A stretch of DNA of 44,099 nt from Gemmatimonadota bacterium (GTDB lineage Bacteria > JAAXHH01): the NCBI GenBank assembly GCA_009837395.1, contig VXTP01000018.1, positions 1 through 44,099 on the forward strand. Direction: 5' to 3'. Numbering within the stretch: the stretch's first letter is position 1; each line of letters opens with the position of its first letter. Positions 24,341 through 32,502 of this stretch are shown here, in pieces. The notes beneath the pieces were generated by a model, which worked only from the letters and a program-made list of their open reading frames with translations, was not told the DNA's origin and did no database searches. Both the position numbers and the translations under genes were made by a program.

Positions 24341-25495
24341 TCAGCTGCCGAGAACAGGTTCTTCGACCGGCGCTTCCGCGGGGGCCTCCGCGGGCACTTC
24401 CGCGGGACGGTCCGTCTGCTTGCCGTATTCCTCGATGAACTCCTCCACCAGGCGCCGGCACACGTCGTCGGCGTACTGCTCGGGCGGAGACTTCATGAAG
24501 TAGGACGAAGGTCCGAGCTGGGGACCGCTGAGGCCGTTGTCCAGGGCCAGCTTGCAGCATCGCACCGCGTCGATGACCACGCCGGCCGAGTTGGGCGAAT
24601 CCCAGACTTCCAGCTTCAGCTCGAGGTTCAGCGGCACGCCGCCGAAGGTCTCGCCTTCCATGCGGATGTGGCACCACTTGCGGTCTTCGAGCCACGGCAC
24701 GTGATCGCTGGGACCGACGTGGATGTTGTCCTCGCCCATGTCGTAGCTGAGCTGGGACGTGACCGCGTTGGTCTTGCTGATCTTCTTGGATTCGAGCCGC
24801 GAGCGCTCCAGCATGTTGTAGAAATCGGTGTTGCCGCCGAAGTTGAGCTGGTAGGAGCGCAGGACCTTGACGCCGCGGTCCGCGAACAGGCGCGTCAGCA
24901 CGCGGTGGGTAATGGTGGCGCCCACCTGGGACTTGATGTCGTCGCCGATGATGGGCAGGCCGTGCTTGCGGAACCGCTCCGGCCAGTGGCCTGTGCTCGC
25001 GATGAATACCGGGACGCAGTTCACGAAGCCGCATCCGGCCTGCAGGATCTGCTCCACGTACCACTTTGTGGCTTCCTCGCTACCCACGGGCAGGTAGCTT
25101 ACCACCACGTCCGTCTTCGTGTCCTTGAGCACCTCGACCACGTCGACGGTGTCGCCCGCGTCTTTCTCGATGACCTCGCTGAGATACTTGCCGAGCCCGT
25201 CGTGGGTCATGCCCCGCTGCACCGGCACGCCCAGGTTCGGCACGTCGGCGAACTTTACCGTGTTGTTGGGATGGGCGAAAATGGCCTCGCTGAGGTCCTT
25301 GCCCACCTTGTCCGCGCCCACGTCGAAGGCGGCCGAGAACTCCACGTCGCTGATGTGGTAACCGCCCAGGTTGGCGTGCATCAGGCCCGGAATGAACTCG
25401 TCCTGCGCGGCGCTGCGGTAGTACTCCACGCCCTGCACCAGGGACGAAGCACAGTTGCCCACGCCGACGATGGCCACTCTGACTTTGCTGCTCAT
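24341..25495 (-). CDS. ino1: Inositol-3-phosphate synthase
   Basis: A 384-residue enzyme that converts glucose 6-phosphate to 1D-myo-inositol 3-phosphate with NAD. The Rossmann segment is [16 protein letters not shown]. Family blocks are [32 protein letters not shown] with the conserved Lys, [18 protein letters not shown] and [12 protein letters not shown]. Length fits the prokaryotic (mycobacterial/archaeal) type. The C-terminus adds a repeated Pro-Ala-Glu tail. The ATG at 25495 has GGGGA upstream. Products could feed inositol lipids or thiols; the conserved unknown gene follows in the same operon. Confidence 0.95.
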   Translation of the reverse strand: MSSKVRVAIVGVGNCASSLVQGVEYYRSAAQDEFIPGLMHANLGGYHISDVEFSAAFDVGADKVGKDLSEAIFAHPNNTVKFADVPNLGVPVQRGMTHDGLGKYLSEVIEKDAGDTVDVVEVLKDTKTDVVVSYLPVGSEEATKWYVEQILQAGCGFVNCVPVFIASTGHWPERFRKHGLPIIGDDIKSQVGATITHRVLTRLFADRGVKVLRSYQLNFGGNTDFYNMLERSRLESKKISKTNAVTSQLSYDMGEDNIHVGPSDHVPWLEDRKWCHIRMEGETFGGVPLNLELKLEVWDSPNSAGVVIDAVRCCKLALDNGLSGPQLGPSSYFMKSPPEQYADDVCRRLVEEFIEEYGKQTDRPAEVPAEAPAEAPVEEPVLGS

Positions 25496-25657
25496 GTTTT
25501 CCCCGCTTTCCTTCCGTCGCCGGGCCCGCGTCATGCGCACCTTGTCACGCGCACCCGGAGTATTGAAGAATGAATGAAACGCTCATTGAGACCTCGGTAA
25601 CATCTGTCGCAATAAGAAACCTTAGAATCTCATATAACTCAAATAAATAATTGTTAT

Positions 25658-25681
25658 ATTATCTATAGGCATTATCTATAG
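25658..25681 (+). promoter_or_regulatory. 13-base-spaced direct repeat upstream of the LysR gene
   Basis: ATTATCTATAG occurs twice (25658-25668 and 25671-25681) in a very A+T-rich stretch between the divergent ino1 and LysR genes. The 219-base gap probably holds both promoters; clean -35/-10 pairs were not found. The repeats could be regulator sites. Confidence 0.35.
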
Positions 25682-25714
25682 TTTGAGGAGCGCACAGTTA
25701 AAGGAGCAAACACC

Positions 25715-26641
25715 ATGAACCTGTACTACCTGCAATACTTCCTTGCCGTCGCGCGGCGCGAGAGTTTCTCCCGGGCGGCCCGGGACATGCACGTGACGCA
25801 GCCCACGGTCAGCAACGGCGTGCGAGAACTGGAAGAGACGCTGGGCGTGAAGCTGTTCAACCGGGGAAGCCGCCACGTTTCACTGACCATGGAAGGCCGG
25901 GCGCTGGTCGACTATGCCGTGCGCATCCAGGATCTGGCCGAGGAGGCGGAGAACCGCCTGGCCAGCGGGGACGTGCTGCCGGGCGAGGGCTTCGCCTTCG
26001 GCGCCACCGACGCCGCGGTGACCTACCTGCTCACCGACATCCTCAAGCGCTACGTGGAACGGTATCCGGAACTGGAACTGTCCGTGCACGTATCGCCCTC
26101 CCAGTACCTGGTGGAGGAACTCCTGGCCAACCGGTCGGAGTTCGCCCTGATCACACTGCCTTATACTCATCCCCGGATCGAGACCATGTCCATCTACCAC
26201 GATGCCATGCCGCTCGTGGTCGGCGGCGGCCATCCCTTCGCCGGCCGGAAGTCCGTCGTGCTGACGGAGGTGGCGGAACAGCCGCTGATCCTCTTCCACG
26301 AGGATTCCGTGTCGAGGCGGGTCGTGGACGAACGATTCACCGAGGTGGGCGTGTCGCCGCGCGTGGTCATGGAAATGCGCAGCCCGGAGGCCATGCGGAA
26401 ACTCGTAGAGGCGGGCGTGGGGATTTCCTTCCTGCCTTCACTGACGGTTCAGGAGTCCATTGCGGCCGGAACGCTTCGCGAAGTTGCCGTCGAGGGCTTC
26501 GAATTCAGCCGGGATATCGGCGTGGCCTGGCGGCGCGGACGGTACTTCAGCCCCGCGCTGGAAGTGCTGTTGGAGGATATCTTCGAAAGTTACGGCGAGG
26601 GTGAGGCCTGGGCGGAGCGGCAGGAAAGGGATCAGTCGTAG
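25715..26641 (+). CDS. LysR-family transcriptional regulator
   Basis: A 308-residue regulator. The N-terminal HTH reads YFLAVARRESFSRAARDMHV followed by TQPTVSNGVRELEETLGVKLF. The C-terminal part is a periplasmic-binding-type effector domain (residues about 90-295). GGAG stands nine bases before the ATG. It is divergent from inositol-3-phosphate synthase, so that operon is a possible target, as LysR genes often regulate their divergent neighbour. Its stop overlaps by ten bases the end of the convergent CcmH-like gene (26632-26641). The effector is unknown. Confidence 0.94.
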   Translation: MNLYYLQYFLAVARRESFSRAARDMHVTQPTVSNGVRELEETLGVKLFNRGSRHVSLTMEGRALVDYAVRIQDLAEEAENRLASGDVLPGEGFAFGATDAAVTYLLTDILKRYVERYPELELSVHVSPSQYLVEELLANRSEFALITLPYTHPRIETMSIYHDAMPLVVGGGHPFAGRKSVVLTEVAEQPLILFHEDSVSRRVVDERFTEVGVSPRVVMEMRSPEAMRKLVEAGVGISFLPSLTVQESIAAGTLREVAVEGFEFSRDIGVAWRRGRYFSPALEVLLEDIFESYGEGEAWAERQERDQS

Positions 26642-27126
26642 GCGTTCAGTTCCGCGTCGATGCGGTCTCTGTGACGGGGATCGGTGCCTGTACCTGCGAC
26701 GACCTGGGCGTCACCGCGGCTTAGCCGTCCGGACCGCCAACGGCGCAGCGTGATGAAGATGACCCCGCCGCCGATGAGGAACATGAGCGGCGTGAAAAGA
26801 TAGGCCAGACGGTTGAACCCGGCATTGGGCGGGGAGGAAAGGATGCGTTCGCCGTACATGGCCTTGTAATGATCAAGGATCTCCTCTTGCGTTTGCCCGT
26901 TGGCGAGCATTTCCCGAAGATCCTCTTTCATCCGTTCCGCAGTACCCGAGTAGTGCTGGCTCAGCGGGGCGCGCCAGCAGCACGGCGCGATCAACAACTC
27001 CTCGACGGACGCGGCGATCTGTTCCCGGCCTTCGTCCACGACAGCTTCAACTTGCGCAACGGCCGTGCCGGGGGTTGCCAGAAACACCAGTACCGGAAGT
27101 ATGAAGAAGAGTGCGGTGCGTCGCAT
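26632..27126 (-). CDS. ccmH: CcmH/NrfF-like cytochrome c maturation protein, Cys-Cys variant
   Basis: A 164-residue exported protein: signal peptide (residues 1-25), periplasmic helical domain, then a membrane segment (about 121-140, LAYLFTPLMFLIGGGVIFI). The domain LREMLANGQTQEEILDHYKAMYGERIL is that of CcmH/CycL. The usual LRCxxCQ is replaced by LIAPCCWRAPLSQHYS, with adjacent Cys49-Cys50, so the redox motif differs from classical CcmH. I believe similar variants occur in other non-proteobacterial lineages. The ATG at 27126 has AGGA upstream; a longer start is rejected. No other cytochrome c genes are near. Confidence 0.82.
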   Translation of the reverse strand: MRRTALFFILPVLVFLATPGTAVAQVEAVVDEGREQIAASVEELLIAPCCWRAPLSQHYSGTAERMKEDLREMLANGQTQEEILDHYKAMYGERILSSPPNAGFNRLAYLFTPLMFLIGGGVIFITLRRWRSGRLSRGDAQVVAGTGTDPRHRDRIDAELNAYD

Positions 27127-27300
27127 GGATCCTGTCAGGCTGGCTGTAGGTTGAGGCAGCAGTCCTTTACTATTATGATTATAATGTACGCCAATTGGCT
27201 CGTCTGTCAATTTGATTTGGTTTGATTGTTTTAGAAAACCAGCTTACGGAATCAGTTCAAGGAATCAGCCAACAGAAGCCCGACCCGTTCTGGCAGCCGT

Positions 27301-27501
27301 TCAGCCCTGGTGGATTTCGACTGAGGACATTCGTTCCTCCATCCGATCGAACCGCCGGTCAACAGCGTCAAACCGCCGGTCAACGGCATCGAACCGCCGG
27401 TCCACTTCGTCGAATCGCCTTTCCACGGTATCAAACCGCACGTCCACGACTTTAATTCTCTCGTCAATCCCGTCGAGAATCCTGGATTCTGTTTCAAGCA
27501 T
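27301..27501 (-). CDS. Small heptad-repeat coiled-coil protein
   Basis: A 66-residue protein. Residues about 19-53 are five copies of the heptad VDRRFDA or close variants, with Phe and Val in the a and d positions, so a stable parallel coiled coil is expected. It has no membrane segment. AGG lies six bases before the ATG at 27501. It starts six bases after the stop of a 33-residue transmembrane peptide gene. In many bacteria a similar coiled coil and a membrane helix are joined in one short protein; here they are two frames. Function unknown. Confidence 0.65.
   Translation of the reverse strand: MLETESRILDGIDERIKVVDVRFDTVERRFDEVDRRFDAVDRRFDAVDRRFDRMEERMSSVEIHQG
27345..27445. repeat. 21-base coding repeat of the coiled-coil gene
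   Basis: About five imperfect 21-base units with the core aaccgccggtcaac encode the Val-Asp-Arg-Arg-Phe-Asp heptads on the minus strand. The units are contiguous, without spacers, so this is not a CRISPR array. Confidence 0.85.
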
Positions 27502-27507
27502 GTCGGC

Positions 27508-27609
27508 CTAGATTTCCCGCCTGCTCCCCCTGGCCTCCCACCAGAAGAAGATAGAGGCTGTCACCAATACGGCTGGCTGGATCCAGATCGATATGTTTTC
27601 CACTTCCAT
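27508..27609 (-). CDS. 33-residue single-pass membrane microprotein
   Basis: An open frame of 33 residues (MEVENISIWIQPAVLVTASI then FFWWEARGSRREI). A strong Shine-Dalgarno sequence, AAAGGAG, ends one base before the ATG. About 20 hydrophobic residues (7-25) would span the membrane, followed by Trp-Trp and a basic tail, so the C-terminus should face the cytoplasm. It is followed six bases later by the coiled-coil gene, so both are probably co-translated. Too small for standard gene finders; no family recognised. Confidence 0.6.
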   Translation of the reverse strand: MEVENISIWIQPAVLVTASIFFWWEARGSRREI

Positions 27610-27696
27610 GCTCCTTTCAAATGATCCGATATGATTGTGATTATAAATGGAATAGTGGAAATGCCGGCCACGATTCTTGTTTTTTCTTTTATATTC

Positions 27697-27726
27697 TTGA
27701 CGTTACCGGTACGGCGCTCCTATTCT
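27697..27726 (+). promoter_or_regulatory. Predicted promoter of the MFS-HEAT gene
   Basis: TTGACG (27697-27702), an 18-base spacer and TATTCT (27721-27726) lie about 150 bases before the start of the transporter gene. The rest of 27610-27873 holds no gene that I can support. Confidence 0.5.
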
Positions 27727-27873
27727 GTGGCGCATTTCGCGCGCCGCGCGTCATAATGACGGGACAAGCTTTTGTCGCGGGAACGCGGGTTCGCGTAACC
27801 ACCGGACTGCATGGTCTATCGCGGCCGAAACCGAAAGACCACCTGTCCTGACAGGCCTACGGAGCAACCGAAC

Positions 27874-30147
27874 ATGCTATCACGGGGCGAAGTCAACCGA
27901 TCGCTTCGATCCTTTATCGTCGTGAGAGGACTCTGGGGCGCCTGGGGCCAGATGGTCGGCACGAATACGGCCGTCTTCGCGGGTTTCGTGCTGTCCCTTG
28001 GACTGGACGCATCGGATATCGCATTCTACTCCGCGATCGCCTCGATCCTCGCGCCGGTGCAGATCATTTCCTCCCTCTTCAGCAAGTCTATCGAAAACAA
28101 GAAGCGCTGGGTCGTCTGGAACGGCGTGCTGGAGGCGTTGTTCCGGGGGCTCATGATCACGATCCCCTTCCTCTTCGTCGAATCGCTGCACCAGCGGATG
28201 CTGCTCATCTTCCTGGTCGCCGGGCTGACCGCGGGGTACATCTACACGCCGTTCTACTCGAGCTGGGTCGCCGGCACCGTCCCGGAGAACATCCGTGCCC
28301 GCTTCACGAGCCGCCAGACCATCGTCAACAGCCTGGTGGGCGCCGCGGTGGGCGTCATGACGGGCCGTTTCGTGGACTGGTTTCCGGATGAAGAAAAGCT
28401 CATGGCCTTCGTGGTGGTGTTCGTCGTGGGGACCCTCTGCGGCGCCGCCGGGCCCCTGTTTCTCAGGCGCACGCCCTACCCGATCCGGGCCGACGAGACC
28501 GAGACCCGGAATCCCCTGCGACACCTGCTGCAGCCCTTCCGCGACCAGAACTTCCGCCGGTTGGTTACATTCTACGCGTCCTGGCAGTTCGCACTCGGAC
28601 TCTCCGGCCCGCTCTTCAGCGTGTTCATGCTCGACCGCCTGGGGTTCGGCTATACCGCCATCTCCCTGCTGAGCGCCCTGGGCACGCTCGCCACCATCGC
28701 GGGGTACCGCGCCTGGAGCGTGATCATCGACCGCTTCGGCAGCAAGCCGGTCCTCCAGATCCTCATCATCCCCGGCGCGTTGAACGCCTTTCTGTGGGGG
28801 CTGTGCCAGCCCGGCAACCACGCCATGGTCGCCGTCGCCATGTTGCTCTCCGGCCTCATCATGGGCGGTATCAACCTGGGCGTCACGCCCCTGCAGTACG
28901 CGCTGCTCCCGAAGGAGAACCAGGACGAACGGGTCGCCTACATGGCCTCGTGGTCCACGTCGATCAACCTGCTCTACGCCGCCGGGCCGCTCCTGGGAGG
29001 AATCCTGGTGGCATCGCTTGCAGGCGTCCGCTTCACCGTGGCCGGGTTCCTCATCCAGGACATCAATCTCCTCTTCTTCCTGAGCGGGATCATGCGTTTC
29101 GTGCCGCTGTTCCTGCTCCGGCCGGTACGCGACGCCCGGTCCATCTCGTCCCAGCAGCTCCTTTCGAACATGTTCCGCGGCAACCTGCTGAGCTACACCT
29201 TCAACTACATCGTGTTTAACGTGGCCACGGCCGAAGACCGGCGCGCAAGGGCGGCCTATCGATTGGGCCGGTCCCGGAACCCCATGGCCATCGACCACCT
29301 CGTCCAGGCCCTGTCCGACGCCAGCTCCAAGGTACGCCGGCAGGCCGCGCGGGCGCTGGGGGAAACCGGCTCGGAAGCGGCGGTCGACACCCTCATCAGG
29401 GAGCTCGAAAGTCCCTCCTCGGACATCCGCAGCGAAGCGGCGGAGGCCCTGGGCAGGCTGAAGCACGCCCGGGCGGTGGACCCGCTGGTCGAGGCCCTGG
29501 AGGACGAAGATCCCAGGGTGCGGATCAGCGCCATTTCCGGACTGGGCCAGATGGAAGGCGACGACGTGCAGGAACTGCTGTTCTGGCACTTCTCGAACAA
29601 CGTGGACCCGTTGACCTTCCCCACACTCGTGGAGGCCCTGAGCCACCGCGAGGACTACCGCATCATCAAGCCGACCTTCGACCGGCTGGGCTCCTTCACA
29701 TCGCCCGCGGTGCGGCTGCAGCTGCTCAACAATATCTGTCGGACGCTGGGCGCCGGCGACCGCTTCTACAAGCTGCTGTCCATGGAGGAAAACGAACGCT
29801 ACGGCGAACTGGAGCGCATGATCAAGCGGACCGTTTCCCGGTTTACCGATTCGAAGGCCGTCCCCGAAGACACCCGCCGGAGCGTGGAAAGCCTCTTCGC
29901 ACTGTTCACCCAGGCCTATGAACGCAACGACGTGCCGGCCATGATGGAACAGGCCCGGTTGCTCGCGGCGCTCATTCGCGACAGCCACCCTGTCGTGGAA
30001 CAGAGTGCCCTTGACACCCTGTCGGTGTATCTCATAATCATGACCATGAACCACTTCATCGAAAGCGAAGCCCACCAGGACCTGCCCGGCGCGCAGGAGA
30101 TCTTCCTGGCGGTGTGCATGCGGCGGATCGCCACGCTGGTGAGTTGA
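27874..30147 (+). CDS. MFS transporter fused to C-terminal HEAT repeats
   Basis: A 757-residue protein. Residues 1-435 form a major-facilitator-type transporter with about 12 membrane segments; YIYTPFYSSWVAGTVPENIRA and DRLGFGYTAISLLSALG are typical loops and helices. Residues about 460-600 are HEAT/PBS-lyase repeats: ARAAYRLGRSRNPMAIDHLV, VRRQAARALGETGSEAAVDT, IRSEAAEALGRLKHARAVDP, VRISAISGLGQMEGDDV. The last 150 residues are helical and unassigned. The ATG at 27874 has GGAG ten bases upstream. Soluble HEAT repeats on the cytoplasmic end of an MFS protein suggest a scaffold or regulatory arm. Substrate unknown. Confidence 0.92.
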   Translation: MLSRGEVNRSLRSFIVVRGLWGAWGQMVGTNTAVFAGFVLSLGLDASDIAFYSAIASILAPVQIISSLFSKSIENKKRWVVWNGVLEALFRGLMITIPFLFVESLHQRMLLIFLVAGLTAGYIYTPFYSSWVAGTVPENIRARFTSRQTIVNSLVGAAVGVMTGRFVDWFPDEEKLMAFVVVFVVGTLCGAAGPLFLRRTPYPIRADETETRNPLRHLLQPFRDQNFRRLVTFYASWQFALGLSGPLFSVFMLDRLGFGYTAISLLSALGTLATIAGYRAWSVIIDRFGSKPVLQILIIPGALNAFLWGLCQPGNHAMVAVAMLLSGLIMGGINLGVTPLQYALLPKENQDERVAYMASWSTSINLLYAAGPLLGGILVASLAGVRFTVAGFLIQDINLLFFLSGIMRFVPLFLLRPVRDARSISSQQLLSNMFRGNLLSYTFNYIVFNVATAEDRRARAAYRLGRSRNPMAIDHLVQALSDASSKVRRQAARALGETGSEAAVDTLIRELESPSSDIRSEAAEALGRLKHARAVDPLVEALEDEDPRVRISAISGLGQMEGDDVQELLFWHFSNNVDPLTFPTLVEALSHREDYRIIKPTFDRLGSFTSPAVRLQLLNNICRTLGAGDRFYKLLSMEENERYGELERMIKRTVSRFTDSKAVPEDTRRSVESLFALFTQAYERNDVPAMMEQARLLAALIRDSHPVVEQSALDTLSVYLIIMTMNHFIESEAHQDLPGAQEIFLAVCMRRIATLVS

Positions 30148-30181
30148 CTGGCCGGCCCGACGATCCTGAAAGAGATCGGCT

Positions 30182-31318
30182 ATGAGCCCTCGCCACGATA
30201 AGTTTCACATCGGCATCGCCGGGGCGTGCGGCCGGGGCATGAGCTTCCGCGCCGCCTGCGACGCCCTCCCGCGGGTCCGCGTACACGCCGTGTGCGACAT
30301 CGACGCCGGCGCGCTGCCCGCCACCGCGGAGCTGCTGGGCGCCTCGGAGCAATACACCGACTACGATGAAATGCTCGAACGGTCCGATCTGGACGGCGTG
30401 ATCATCGCCACGCCCATGCCGCTGCACGCGCCGCAGGCCATCGCGGCACTGGACCGGGGACTGCACGTATTCAGCGAGGTCCCGGCGGCGGTCTCGGTCG
30501 AGGAGTGCCGGGGGATCGTCCGGGCGGCAGTGGCCTCCGGATGTGTGTACATGATGGGCGAGAACTATACCTACATCCGGGAGAACGTGCTGGTGAAGGC
30601 GCTGGTGAAAGCGGGACATTTCGGCACGCCCTTCTACGCCGAGGGGGAGTACCTCCACGAGCTCAAGGGGTACGACGAGCGTCGCCTCGCAGCCCGGGGA
30701 CTGCCGCCCGAGCAGGTCTGGCGCCGCCACTGGCAGTCCGGCATCGACGGCATCACCTACGGGACCCACAGCCTGGGGCCCATCCTCCAGTGGTTCGACG
30801 ACCGGGTCGCGTACGTGACCTGTCACGGCAGCGGGCATCACTACCTGGACGCGGAGGGCAAGCCCTACGCCCAGGACACGAGCGTCATGCTATGCAAGAT
30901 GGCGGGCGGAGGCCTGGCCAAGATCCGCATGGACCTCACCTCCGACCGGCCCCACGCATTGACCAACTACCAGCTCCAGGGGACCGTCGGCTGCTACGAG
31001 TCGGCGCGGGGCAAGGGACAGCCGTTCCGCGTCTGGCTGCGGTCCCGGAGCGCGGACGAAAACACGTGGATGGACCTTCACGAACTGGAGGAAGAATTCC
31101 TGCCCGACTGGATGAGGGCGGCGGCCGCGAAAGGCGCCGGGCACGGTGGGAGCGATTACCATGAACTGGTCGAATTCATCGAAGCCGCGGAGGGTCGGCG
31201 CAAGCCGTCCATCGGCCTGCACGAGGCCATGGACATGACCCTGCCCGGTCTCGTCAGCCAGCAGTCCATTGCCGAGAACGGCAGTTCGCTGCCTGTCCCG
31301 GATTCGAGGGCGTGGTAG
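30182..31318 (+). CDS. Gfo/Idh/MocA family oxidoreductase, EVP variant
   Basis: A 378-residue oxidoreductase-like protein. The Rossmann loop is FHIGIAGACGRGMSF. Where most members have EKP, this one has VFSEVPAAVS, so the conserved lysine is Val. The later MMGENYTYIRE and GITYGTHSLGP match the family. I recognise the EVPAA form as recurring in environmental Gfo/Idh proteins, so it may be a subfamily with altered chemistry. It starts 34 bases after the MFS-HEAT gene. Confidence 0.9.
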   Translation: MSPRHDKFHIGIAGACGRGMSFRAACDALPRVRVHAVCDIDAGALPATAELLGASEQYTDYDEMLERSDLDGVIIATPMPLHAPQAIAALDRGLHVFSEVPAAVSVEECRGIVRAAVASGCVYMMGENYTYIRENVLVKALVKAGHFGTPFYAEGEYLHELKGYDERRLAARGLPPEQVWRRHWQSGIDGITYGTHSLGPILQWFDDRVAYVTCHGSGHHYLDAEGKPYAQDTSVMLCKMAGGGLAKIRMDLTSDRPHALTNYQLQGTVGCYESARGKGQPFRVWLRSRSADENTWMDLHELEEEFLPDWMRAAAAKGAGHGGSDYHELVEFIEAAEGRRKPSIGLHEAMDMTLPGLVSQQSIAENGSSLPVPDSRAW

Positions 31319-31346
31319 ATTACATTTTACCTCGCCGTCCCGACGG

Positions 31347-31368
31347 CTATACATTGACTATACACTAA
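31347..31368 (+). promoter_or_regulatory. 11-base direct repeat before the DSD1-like gene
   Basis: CTATACATTGA and CTATACACTAA are adjacent direct copies (31347-31357, 31358-31368), one helical turn apart, 38 bases before the start of the first DSD1-like gene. It may be a regulator site or promoter element; no clear promoter pair was found. Confidence 0.3.
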
Positions 31369-31405
31369 CCAACTCGCATCTATCGAGTAATCCGGAGTAC
31401 GCCTC

Positions 31406-32494
31406 ATGGCCCGTCCCGGCAGTCCGATCGAAGACATCGACACCCCGGCCCTGGTGATCGACCTGGACCTGATGGAAGGCAACATCGCCCGCATGGCGGC
31501 GTTCTTCGCTGACAAGGACGCCTACTTGCGGCCCCACACCAAGACGCACAAGACGCCGGTCCTGGCCCACCGGCAGATCGAGGCCGGCGCCCGGGGCGTC
31601 ACCTGTGCCAAGCTGGGTGAAGCCGAGGTCATGGCGGCGGCGGGCATTCGCGACATCCTCGTGGCCAACCAGGTCGTCGGTCGGGTCAAGATCGACCGAC
31701 TTGTCGCCCTCGCGCGTCATTCGGACGTCATCGTCGCCTCGGACCACGAAGAGAACGTCCGGCAGATCTCCGACGCGGCGCTGGCCGCCGGCACCCGGGT
31801 GAACATGATCATCGAAGTCGACGTAGGCATGGAGCGTTGCGGCGTGCCGCCCGGCGAACCCGCGTGGCGACTCGCCCAGGCCATCGAACGACATCCCGGC
31901 GTCGTCTTCCGCGGGGTGATGGGCTACGAGGGCCACATCATCGGCAACCCGAACGACGAGGAACGGTACGCCGGCTGCCGGGAGTCCATGACCATGCTGA
32001 CCCAGACGGCCGACTACATCCGCGAGCGTGGCCTGCCCGTGGACCTGGTCAGCGGCGGCGGCACGGGGACGTACAAGGTCACCGGGACATTTCCGGGCGT
32101 GAACGAAGTGCAGGCGGGGTCCTACATCCTGATGGACGGCACCTACCGGAAACGCATCCCCGAGTTCGACTGTGCGCTCACCATCTACGCCTCCATCGTC
32201 AGCCGGCCCGGCGACGAACTCGCCGTCGCCGACGCGGGCCTGAAGACCATGACGAACGACATGGGGCTGCAGACCGTGCGCGGCGTGGAAGGCGCGTCGA
32301 TCCTGCGCCAGTCCGAGGAACACGTCAAGGTCGAGCTGCCCGGCGCGTCCTGCGCGCTCAGGCCGGGCGACAAGTTCCACATTGTGCCGAGCCACTGCTG
32401 CACGACCATCAACCTCCACGACCGGTTCTACGGCGTGCGCGACGGCACGGTCGAATCCGTCTGGGACATCGCGGCGCGCGGAAAACTACAGTAG
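31406..32494 (+). CDS. DSD1/D-threonine aldolase-like PLP protein
   Basis: A 362-residue fold-type III PLP protein (alanine-racemase N-terminal domain plus DSD1 C-terminal domain). The PLP site is LRPHTKTHK at 41-49, and the C-terminal metal motif is VPSHCCTTINLHD. GTGTYKVTG and MGYEGHI are also family blocks. Members are D-threonine aldolases, D-3-hydroxyaspartate aldolases or D-serine dehydratases, all metal-assisted. GGAG lies nine bases before the ATG. A second, more divergent copy starts nine bases after this stop. Substrate not known. Confidence 0.92.
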   Translation: MARPGSPIEDIDTPALVIDLDLMEGNIARMAAFFADKDAYLRPHTKTHKTPVLAHRQIEAGARGVTCAKLGEAEVMAAAGIRDILVANQVVGRVKIDRLVALARHSDVIVASDHEENVRQISDAALAAGTRVNMIIEVDVGMERCGVPPGEPAWRLAQAIERHPGVVFRGVMGYEGHIIGNPNDEERYAGCRESMTMLTQTADYIRERGLPVDLVSGGGTGTYKVTGTFPGVNEVQAGSYILMDGTYRKRIPEFDCALTIYASIVSRPGDELAVADAGLKTMTNDMGLQTVRGVEGASILRQSEEHVKVELPGASCALRPGDKFHIVPSHCCTTINLHDRFYGVRDGTVESVWDIAARGKLQ

Positions 32495-32502
32495 GAGCAC
32501 CC

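Noticed and set aside
27178-27210. TTGACA and TATAAT upstream of the CcmH-like gene on the minus strand
   Set aside because: The spacing is 21 bases, too long for one sigma-70 promoter; a promoter is likely here but these two boxes do not pair.
27345-27445. CRISPR-like short repeats
   Set aside because: Units are 21 bases, contiguous and coding for heptads; there are no unique spacers and no cas genes.
27880-30075. 731-codon open frame antisense to the MFS-HEAT gene
   Set aside because: It is a high-G+C mirror frame of a clear transporter gene; its residues show no domain and are biased in composition.
31837-32494. Extended N-terminus of the second DSD1-like gene through the first one
   Set aside because: The extension is an out-of-frame shadow of the first gene; AGGAG and ATG at 32503 give the true start.
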